Shown piece by piece: positions 1 through 4,397 of a DNA stretch of 5,314 nucleotides. The stretch comes from an uncultured Burkholderiales bacterium (GTDB lineage Bacteria; Pseudomonadota; Gammaproteobacteria; Burkholderiales; Burkholderiaceae_D): NCBI GenBank assembly GCA_937872165.1, contig CALMOR010000198.1, positions 2,178 to 7,491 of the forward strand, read 5' to 3'. Positions within the stretch are counted from its first letter, which is position 1, and each line of letters begins with the position of its first letter. Under the pieces are notes generated by a model that saw nothing but the letters and a program-made list of their open reading frames with translations, was not told where the DNA came from and did no database searches. Both the position numbers and the translations under genes were made by a program.

Positions 1-25
1 GTCTGCGCGACCAGCGGCCGGCCGG

Positions 26-45
26 CGCCTCGCAGACGCGAGGCG
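26..45. repeat. Short perfect inverted repeat (hairpin)
   Basis: An 8-base arm (26-33) is perfectly complementary to 38-45 around a 4-base loop (AGAC). No T-run follows on either strand, so it is not a canonical intrinsic terminator. It could be the end of a gene lying to the left of the window, but GC-rich DNA produces such hairpins often. No gene is supported between 1 and 243. Confidence 0.3.
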
Positions 46-186
46 GCTCCGGGACCCGGGGGGTCGATGGAGGACTTCGAAACCCGCACGATCTTCCTTC
101 AGAAGAGGCGCCGTACCGGCCGGCTTACCGGGCCACCGCTCGGCGCTGCACGTGCAAGTGTACCGGTTCCGTACCGCAGTGCCTAC

Positions 187-192
187 TAGAAT
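187..192 (+). promoter_or_regulatory. Candidate -10 box upstream of the LysE-family gene
   Basis: TAGAAT matches the sigma-70 -10 consensus at 5 of 6 positions and stands out in very GC-rich surroundings. It lies 51 bases before the ATG at 244, giving a plausible leader of about 45 bases. No good -35 hexamer is visible at 16-18 bases upstream, so the assignment is tentative. Confidence 0.35.
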
Positions 193-243
193 GTTTCGCG
201 GTGGCCGGACGCTGTCGTACGGCCCGCTTCGAGAGAGCATCCC

Positions 244-876
244 ATGCACGACCATCCATGGAACGCGATCGCGCTGTTCGCCTTCGTGTCGTCGATCACG
301 CCGGGCCCCAACAATCTGCTCGCCACTTCGTCGGGTGCGCGCTTCGGGCTGATGCGCACGCTGCCGCAGGTCGCCGGCGTGACGGCCGGCTTCACGTTGC
401 TGCTTTGGCTGTCGGCCTTCGGCGTCGGCAACGTGATCGTCGCCTACCCGATGACGGGCATGGCGCTCGCGATCGCGGGCTACGCCTACTTGTCGTGGAT
501 GTCGCTGCGGCTGCTGATGGCCGCCTCGAGCCGCCGGCCCCGCTCGAAGGCGCCGACCAACGTCGCGACGCTGCGGCCGATGACGTTGCTGCAGGCGGCC
601 CTCTTCCAGTTCTGGAACCCGAAGGCCTGGATGATGGCGATCTCGGCCGCATCGAGCTTCCTCGGCTCCGGCGAGCGACCGTGGGCGGCGATCGCGACGC
701 TCTGCCTCCTTTTCGCGATCATCAACTTCCCTTGCGTGAGTGCATGGGCCGCGATGGGTGCGCATCTGCAACGCTGGCTGCTCGATCCTCTCGCGACCTG
801 GCGCATGCGGGCCTTCGACGCGTCGATGGGGCTCGCGATGCTGGTCACGACCGGCTGGATGGTCGCCAGCCGGTGA
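244..876 (+). CDS. LysE family translocator (amino-acid/metabolite exporter)
   Basis: This 210-residue inner-membrane protein is predicted to export small molecules, typically amino acids or their derivatives; the substrate cannot be told from sequence. It carries the LysE/RhtB hallmark TPGPNN at residues 19-24 in the first hydrophobic segment, followed by a glycine-rich G-A-R-F-G loop (31-35). The second-half family signature FQFWNPKAW lies at 121-129. Hydrophobic stretches near 6-26, 43-63, 67-92, 113-138, 148-171 and 192-208 fit the six-segment topology, and about 210 residues is normal for the family. The ATG at 244 is preceded by a purine-rich GAGAGAG (231-237) at suitable spacing, a modest ribosome binding site. 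No regulator gene is adjacent in the window, although LysR-type partners are common for the family. It faces the WXXGXW gene convergently with a 43-base gap. Family assignment is secure; specificity is unknown. Confidence 0.93.
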   Translation: MHDHPWNAIALFAFVSSITPGPNNLLATSSGARFGLMRTLPQVAGVTAGFTLLLWLSAFGVGNVIVAYPMTGMALAIAGYAYLSWMSLRLLMAASSRRPRSKAPTNVATLRPMTLLQAALFQFWNPKAWMMAISAASSFLGSGERPWAAIATLCLLFAIINFPCVSAWAAMGAHLQRWLLDPLATWRMRAFDASMGLAMLVTTGWMVASR

Positions 877-919
877 CGGGACGGTCGCCCGCGGCCGCCC
901 CGATCGAGGGAAGGGATCG

Positions 920-1240
920 TCAGTCGTGGACCCAGCCGCCCCGGCGGAATCCGTAGCGCTCCCCGTCGCGTGCCCACTCGGGGCCCACGTAGTGATACCC
1001 ACGACGCTCGCGCTCCCAGTGGCCGTCGTACCAGACGTGACGACGTCCGTTCCAGCCCCAGTAGCCGGGCGCCCAGACATAGCCGCGACGGGGCGGCGGC
1101 GGTGCGACGACGCGCGGCTCGGGCGGGGGAGCGCCGATGCGCAGGTCGAAGGAGGCCTGTGCGTGGGCGGCTCCCGGCACCACCGCGGCCAGCAGGGGCG
1201 ACGCGATCAACGCCGCCGCGAGCAACTTTCTTCCGTTCAT
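920..1240 (-). CDS. Exported WXXGXW-repeat (YXWGXW) small protein
   Basis: This is a 106-residue protein of unknown biochemical role. Residues 1-27 form a Sec-type signal peptide: basic MNGRK start, alanine/leucine core, AHA cleavage site before Q28. The mature protein of about 79 residues starts with a proline-rich linker (38-50). It then has tryptophan/tyrosine/glycine repeats: WAPGYW (56-61), WYDGHW (70-75) and a more divergent W89...W103 unit. This pattern matches the WXXGXW-repeat family (annotated in Burkholderia relatives as BcpO-related), which is predicted to act in the periplasm or envelope. The start is supported by a strong AAGGAG Shine-Dalgarno sequence 5 bases upstream. The gene is divergent from sodC and convergent with the LysE gene. 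The mature part is rich in Arg, Tyr and Trp, and no catalytic motif or cysteine is visible. The family call is good; function is not inferred. Confidence 0.88.
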   Translation of the reverse strand: MNGRKLLAAALIASPLLAAVVPGAAHAQASFDLRIGAPPPEPRVVAPPPPRRGYVWAPGYWGWNGRRHVWYDGHWERERRGYHYVGPEWARDGERYGFRRGGWVHD

Positions 1241-1245
1241 GATTT

Positions 1246-1251
1246 CTCCTT
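1246..1251 (-). promoter_or_regulatory. Ribosome binding site of the WXXGXW gene
   Basis: On the minus strand AAGGAG lies 5 bases before the ATG at 1240. It is the best Shine-Dalgarno match in the window and fixes the start codon and the full signal peptide. Confidence 0.8.
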
Positions 1252-1290
1252 GAGTGGTACGTGTGGATCGGACGTGCAGCGGACGGGCCC

Positions 1291-1315
1291 GTTCGCGACC
1301 GTACGGTCACCGAAC
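1291..1315. repeat. Interrupted palindrome upstream of the WXXGXW gene
   Basis: A perfect 12-base palindrome GACCGTACGGTC (1297-1308) is flanked by further complementary arms GTTCG (1291-1295) and CGAAC (1311-1315), with only 1 and 2 unpaired bases between. It lies 51-75 bases upstream of the minus-strand ATG at 1240, a normal place for an operator. Whether it binds a regulator is inference. Confidence 0.45.
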
Positions 1316-1475
1316 GGCCAACATCGTGATCGCATGTAACCGGCGCTCGCGGGCCACCCGTCGGCTTCGAGACGCTTCCGCCGCAAGGGTTCACACCGGA
1401 ACGCGTCCACGCGCATCGTGGGTCGCGACTTCCCGGCCGGCAGTCTGCTCGTCGCGAGGCGGCTGCGGCCGCCAC

Positions 1476-1489
1476 GCGCTCCGGAGCGC
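1476..1489. repeat. 14-base perfect palindrome
   Basis: GCGCTCCGGAGCGC reads identically on both strands. It lies about 90 bases upstream of the sodC ATG. It may be a protein-binding site or a chance result of the high GC content. Confidence 0.3.
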
Positions 1490-1496
1490 CGCGCTT

Positions 1497-1565
1497 CGGG
1501 TCGAGGCGTTTGTCGGCGACAATCGCGTTCCGGCTCGCGCCTCCTCCGCGAGCCGCCTCGACCCG
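1497..1565 (+). repeat. Nested inverted repeats in the sodC leader
   Basis: The outer arms 1497-1508 and 1554-1565 are perfectly complementary over 12 bases. Inside lie the palindrome TTGTCG-G-CGACAA (1510-1522) and a second hairpin, 1531-1539 with 1547-1555 (9 bases, 7-base loop CCTCCTC). The inner hairpin shares bases 1554-1555 with the outer stem, so the two compete at one end. The outer 3' arm ends one base before the GGAG of the sodC ribosome binding site. It could be a translational control element if transcription starts upstream of 1497; otherwise only the inner hairpin would be in the mRNA. The transcription start is unknown. Confidence 0.45.
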
Positions 1566-1566
1566 T

Positions 1567-1570
1567 GGAG
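1567..1570 (+). promoter_or_regulatory. Ribosome binding site of sodC
   Basis: GGAG lies 8 bases before the ATG at 1579. It supports this start over an in-frame TTG at 1510, which would put 23 non-hydrophobic residues before the signal peptide and has no comparable site. Confidence 0.7.
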
Positions 1571-1578
1571 AGTCCGAC

Positions 1579-2124
1579 ATGAAACGCAAGTGGTTCTGGG
1601 TGGCGGTACTGGCGTCCGCGGGTACCTGCCTGACGACAGGTGCGCTCGCGGTGGACGGCGTCAAGATCCCGATGAGTTCGGTCAATGCCGAAGGCATCGA
1701 CAAGCCGGTCGGCAGCATCACGGCCGTCGACACGCCGCAGGGCTTGCGCCTGACGCCGGCGTTGCGCAACCTTCCCGCCGGAGAGCACGGCTTCCACGTC
1801 CACGAGAAGCCGAGCTGCGAGGCCGCGCCGGACCCGGACAAGGGCGGTGCGGTGGCACCGGCGTTCGGCGCCGGCGGGCATCTCGACCCCGACAAGACCG
1901 GGCGGCACGACGGACCGGACGGCATGGGGCACAAGGGCGACCTGCCGAGCCTCACGGTCGACAAGAAGGGCAAGGCCACGAAGACGGTGATCGCGCCGCG
2001 CGTGAAGCTCGCCGATCTTCACGGCCATGCGTTGGTGATCCATGCGGGCGGCGACAACTACTCGGACCAGCCGGTCAAGCTCGGTGGCGGCGGTGGCCGC
2101 ATCGCCTGCGGCGTCGCGCCTTAG
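1579..2124 (+). CDS. sodC: Periplasmic Cu,Zn superoxide dismutase
   Basis: This 181-residue enzyme converts superoxide to hydrogen peroxide and oxygen in the periplasm. Residues 1-24 form a Sec signal peptide (MKRK start, hydrophobic core, ALA before V25). C17 lies inside it but the preceding AGT does not make a good lipobox. All active-site residues expected from the family are present. Copper ligands are H73 and H75 (HGFHVHE), bridging H101 (GGHLDP) and H155 (VIHAGGDN). Zinc ligands are H101, H110, H118 and D121 (GHKGDLP). C80 and C177 can form the conserved disulfide, and R174 (GRIACGV) is the substrate-guiding arginine. Length, the GGDNYSDQP segment and the glycine-rich stretch before R174 resemble bacterial (E. 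coli-type) SodC. Intact metal sites predict an active enzyme. It is a single gene, divergent from the WXXGXW gene, with a strongly structured leader. No metallochaperone gene lies beside it. Confidence 0.96.
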   Translation: MKRKWFWVAVLASAGTCLTTGALAVDGVKIPMSSVNAEGIDKPVGSITAVDTPQGLRLTPALRNLPAGEHGFHVHEKPSCEAAPDPDKGGAVAPAFGAGGHLDPDKTGRHDGPDGMGHKGDLPSLTVDKKGKATKTVIAPRVKLADLHGHALVIHAGGDNYSDQPVKLGGGGGRIACGVAP

Positions 2125-2136
2125 TCGGCGCGCCCT

Positions 2137-2226
2137 GCCCGGTCCGCGCTCGTTCCGGGGCGTGACCGGGCCCGCGACGATCGATCCGACAGGCGTCGTC
2201 GCGTCGTGGCGCCCATCGAGGGCGCC
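2137..2226. terminator. Three consecutive inverted repeats between convergent genes
   Basis: The 137-base gap between sodC and the esterase contains three perfect stems in a row. They are 2137-2144 with 2164-2171 (8 bases, 19-base loop), 2173-2180 with 2196-2203 (8 bases, 15-base loop), and 2208-2214 with 2220-2226 (7 bases, 5-base loop). Convergent placement suggests two-way transcription termination or RNA 3'-end protection. No T-tract follows any stem on either strand, so these are not classic intrinsic terminators; Rho-dependent ending is equally possible. Confidence 0.35.
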
Positions 2227-2261
2227 CCGCGAGACGATGGAATCCGAGCCCCACGCGCGGC

Positions 2262-3212
2262 CTACCCGGGCGACAGCGCCCTCCTCAGCTCAGCGGCGCA
2301 CAACGCGACCGCGGTGGCCGCCTCGTCGAGGACCTTGCCCATCGGCAGGAAGCCGTGGATCTGGCGTTCGAAGCACACGTAGCCGACCCGTGCGCCCGCC
2401 CCGGCGAGCGCGTCCGCATAGTCGAGACCTTCGTCGCGCAGCGGATCGAAGCCGGCGGTCACGACCAGCGCGGGCGGCAGGCGGGAAAGGTCGGACGCCA
2501 GCAACGGCGATGCGCGCCAGTCGGTGTCGTGCTTCGGATCGTCGATGTAGTGATCGTGGAAGTAGCGGATGGTGTCGCGGATCAGCAGATAGCCCTGCCC
2601 GTTGGTGACGTGGGACGCATGCAGGCAACGCATGTCGGTCGCCGGATAGATCAGCAACTGGAACGCGATCGGCAGCGGCGGCGATGCGTCGCGCGCGCCG
2701 ATGCAGACCGCCGCCGCGAGGTTCCCGCCGGCGCTGTCGCCGCCCACGGCGAGTCGCGCCGCGTCGGTGCCGATTTCGTCCGCATGCGTCGCGACCCAGC
2801 GGGTCGCCGCGAACGCGTCGTCGTACGCGGCCGGGAAGCGGTGCTCGGGGCCCATGCGGTAGTCGACGGCGACGACCACGATGCCCGCGAGATTCGCGAG
2901 CTCGCGGCACAAGGTGTCGTGCGTGTCGAGGTCGCCGATGACCCAGCCGCCGCCGTGGAAGTAGACCAGCACCGGCGAGCCCGCGGCCCGCTCGTCGCTG
3001 GCGGTCGGTCGATAGAGGCGGAGCGGCACGGCGCCCAGCGGACCGTCGGCGGTCAGGTCCCGGACTTCGGCCACGGCCTGCGGCGCTGGTTGGGTGACGA
3101 TACGTCGTTCGCGGTACACGCCGCGGGCCACCGTCGGCTCCAGCGTGTGCGTCGGCGGTACCTTGCGTTCGATCATCAGGTCGAGCAGGGCGCGGACCTG
3201 CGGATGCAGCAT
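2262..3212 (-). CDS. Alpha/beta hydrolase, family IV (HSL-type) esterase/lipase
   Basis: This 316-residue carboxylic ester hydrolase of the bacterial hormone-sensitive-lipase family probably acts on short- to medium-chain acyl esters. The motifs are in canonical order: oxyanion-hole HGGG (86-89, in FHGGGWVIG), the YRMGPEHRFPAA segment (118-129), nucleophile elbow GDSAG with catalytic S160 (158-162), catalytic acid D256 (GFDPLRDEG), and catalytic H286 (QIHGF). Residues 1-50 form the usual N-terminal cap region. No signal peptide is seen, so it should be cytoplasmic. Length is typical for the family. The ATG at 3212 is supported by GAGGAG 6 bases upstream. It lies 29 bases downstream of the metallo-hydrolase stop on the same strand and is probably cotranscribed with it and with parC. 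The exact substrate is unknown; the neighbour suggests lipid-derived esters, which is only inference. Confidence 0.94.
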   Translation of the reverse strand: MLHPQVRALLDLMIERKVPPTHTLEPTVARGVYRERRIVTQPAPQAVAEVRDLTADGPLGAVPLRLYRPTASDERAAGSPVLVYFHGGGWVIGDLDTHDTLCRELANLAGIVVVAVDYRMGPEHRFPAAYDDAFAATRWVATHADEIGTDAARLAVGGDSAGGNLAAAVCIGARDASPPLPIAFQLLIYPATDMRCLHASHVTNGQGYLLIRDTIRYFHDHYIDDPKHDTDWRASPLLASDLSRLPPALVVTAGFDPLRDEGLDYADALAGAGARVGYVCFERQIHGFLPMGKVLDEAATAVALCAAELRRALSPG

Positions 3213-3218
3213 GGAGGT

Positions 3219-3224
3219 CTCCTC
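3219..3224 (-). promoter_or_regulatory. Ribosome binding site of the esterase gene
   Basis: On the minus strand GAGGAG is 6 bases before the ATG at 3212, within the 29-base gap after the metallo-hydrolase stop. It selects this start over upstream in-frame codons in a long open frame that extends to about 4604. Confidence 0.8.
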
Positions 3225-3241
3225 GTGTCGGATCGGGTCGA

Positions 3242-4387
3242 TCAGCGCGCCGCCTTCTCCAGCATGCGCGTTTCCCCATGCTCGAAGGTGACGAAGGCTT
3301 CGGCGGCCAGGTGCGCTTTCGCGAGCGCCGTCGCGAGGTCCTTCGGCGGCTGGTCGAACGGCTCGGTCGTCAGCACGAAGGTTCCCCAGTGGATGCCGAG
3401 CGACTGCCGCACGTTCAGCTCGCGATGGATGCGCACGGCCTCGGCGGGGTCGACATGCTGGGCCTTCAGGAATTCCCTCGGCTCGTAGGCGCCGATCGGG
3501 ATCGCCGCGAAGTCGAAGCGATCGAAGCGTGCGTGGACGAGCTCGCGGAACAGCGGCGCGTAGCCGGTGTCCCCTGCGAAGAAGAAGCGATAGTCGACGA
3601 CGCCCGAGGCGCGCAGCCGCTCGACGACGAAACCGCCCCACAGCGTCTCGAAGCGATCGCCGATGCTTCGCGAACCCCAGTGCTGAGCCGGCACGAACGT
3701 GATGCGCAGGCGATCGTCGCCCGCGCCCGACGGAACGTCGCGCGCGTTCCACCAGTCCATCGCGACGACGTTGACGATGCCTCGCTCGCGCATCCATCGG
3801 TCGATCCCGAGCGGCACGATGAAGAGCGGCGGACCGCCCGGCTGGCGCGCCAGCGCGTCGACGCTGTCGCCGTCGAGATGGTCGTAGTGGTCGTGCGAGA
3901 TCAGCACGACATCGACATGCGGCCCTTCGGCGATCGTGAACGGCACGCGCACCTTCCGCTCCGGACCGACGAAGCCGAACGGCGACGCGCGGTCGGAGAA
4001 CTGCGGATCGGTGATCACGTTGAGGCCGGCGAGCTGGAGCAGCACGGTCGCATGACCGACCCAGGTCACCGTCGTGTCGCTGCGGTTGGTGCGCAGGTAG
4101 TCGAGGTCCGGCGTCCGCACCGGCACCGAGGCATAACCACCGGCCGGTGGCCGGGTGCCGCCGTCGAGCGTCCATCGCCAGTACCACTCGGCGAGGTTGC
4201 CGAGCGAGGGCAGCCTGAAGGCATAGAGGTTGACGAAGCGACCGTCGACCTTCGCCGCGCCGGCGAAGCGCGGTACGCTCGCCGCGCTCTCCGCTTCGCC
4301 GGTCGCGGCGTGCGAGACGCCGATCGTCGATGCCAGCCACCACGCGCAGGCCGCGGCCTTCCACCGACGCCCGGGCGAGCCCTTCAC
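3242..4387 (-). CDS. MBL-fold metallo-hydrolase, NAPE-PLD-like, exported
   Basis: This is a 381-residue metallo-beta-lactamase-fold protein closely resembling N-acyl-phosphatidylethanolamine phospholipase D, which cleaves NAPE to N-acylethanolamine and phosphatidic acid. Visible metal ligands are HDHYDH (H165, H167, D169, H170), H236 (PAQHWGSRS), D273 (FFFAGDTGY) and H333 (GIHWGTF). Other shared segments are WVGHATVL (109-116), a TDP-SDRASP stretch (127-136), AAIPIGAYEPR (294-304) and QHVDPAEAVRIH (310-321). Residues 1-27 look like a signal peptide (RR-W-K, then a hydrophobic core, SHA before A28), suggesting periplasmic or membrane-associated location. The R7-R8 pair is a poor Tat match. The GTG start at 4387 overlaps the parC TGA as GTGA, with GAGG (4394-4397) 6 bases upstream. 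No ATG occurs before about residue 199, and this start keeps the signal peptide whole. Some bacterial relatives are annotated RomA/outer-membrane protein. The family is sure; the phospholipase substrate is inferred. Confidence 0.9.
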   Translation of the reverse strand: MKGSPGRRWKAAACAWWLASTIGVSHAATGEAESAASVPRFAGAAKVDGRFVNLYAFRLPSLGNLAEWYWRWTLDGGTRPPAGGYASVPVRTPDLDYLRTNRSDTTVTWVGHATVLLQLAGLNVITDPQFSDRASPFGFVGPERKVRVPFTIAEGPHVDVVLISHDHYDHLDGDSVDALARQPGGPPLFIVPLGIDRWMRERGIVNVVAMDWWNARDVPSGAGDDRLRITFVPAQHWGSRSIGDRFETLWGGFVVERLRASGVVDYRFFFAGDTGYAPLFRELVHARFDRFDFAAIPIGAYEPREFLKAQHVDPAEAVRIHRELNVRQSLGIHWGTFVLTTEPFDQPPKDLATALAKAHLAAEAFVTFEHGETRMLEKAAR

Positions 4388-4397
4388 TGATCGCCTC
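4384..4397 (-). promoter_or_regulatory. GTGA stop-start overlap with internal ribosome binding site
   Basis: The parC TGA stop (4386-4384) and the metallo-hydrolase GTG start (4387-4385) share bases. GAGG (4394-4397), inside the last parC codons, lies 6 bases before the GTG. This is the classic arrangement for translational coupling, with a terminating ribosome reinitiating at the next gene. Confidence 0.7.

Larger units (their letters stand above)
1241..1578. other. Divergent intergenic region between the WXXGXW gene and sodC
   Basis: These 338 bases contain no supported gene; the long open frames crossing them are GC-rich shadows. The region should hold both divergent promoters, but no convincing -35/-10 pair was found on either strand. 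GACAAT at 1518-1523 is a weak -10 candidate for sodC. The region contains several perfect palindromes: 1283-1292 (10 bases), 1297-1308 (12 bases), 1476-1489 (14 bases) and 1510-1522 (6+1+6). It also holds the larger nested inverted repeat at 1497-1565. Some of these could be operators. Confidence 0.7.

Noticed and set aside
1..189. An open plus-strand frame from the window edge to a TAG at 187, with an ATG at 67 (40 residues)
   Set aside because: Could be the tail of a gene entering from the left, but it is short, has no recognisable motif or good ribosome binding site, and stop-free frames of this size are common in GC-rich DNA.
877..919. Possible terminator between the LysE and WXXGXW genes
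   Set aside because: Only imperfect GC-rich complementarity is visible, with no clear stem and no T-run.
1321..1337. ACAT...ATGT half-symmetric element around a central GATC
   Set aside because: Only the outer 4-base arms match and the GATC is half a base off centre, too weak to call an operator.
1510..1578. An upstream TTG start adding 23 residues to SodC
   Set aside because: It would place a non-hydrophobic extension before the signal peptide, has no ribosome binding site and lies within inverted repeats. The ATG at 1579 has GGAG at 8 bases.
486..1979. A 497-codon minus-strand open frame
   Set aside because: It runs antisense across the LysE gene, the intergenic region and sodC, and overlaps the WXXGXW gene out of frame. 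Its composition is Arg/Ala/Pro/Ser-rich with no domain. It is a GC-driven shadow.
2355..3488. A 377-codon plus-strand open frame
   Set aside because: It is antisense to the esterase and the end of the metallo-hydrolase, with no signature. It is a shadow of real coding sequence.
3278..4390. A 370-codon plus-strand open frame
   Set aside because: It is antisense to the metallo-hydrolase, which has clear catalytic motifs in order. The plus frame gives an Arg/Asp/Val-rich product without motifs.
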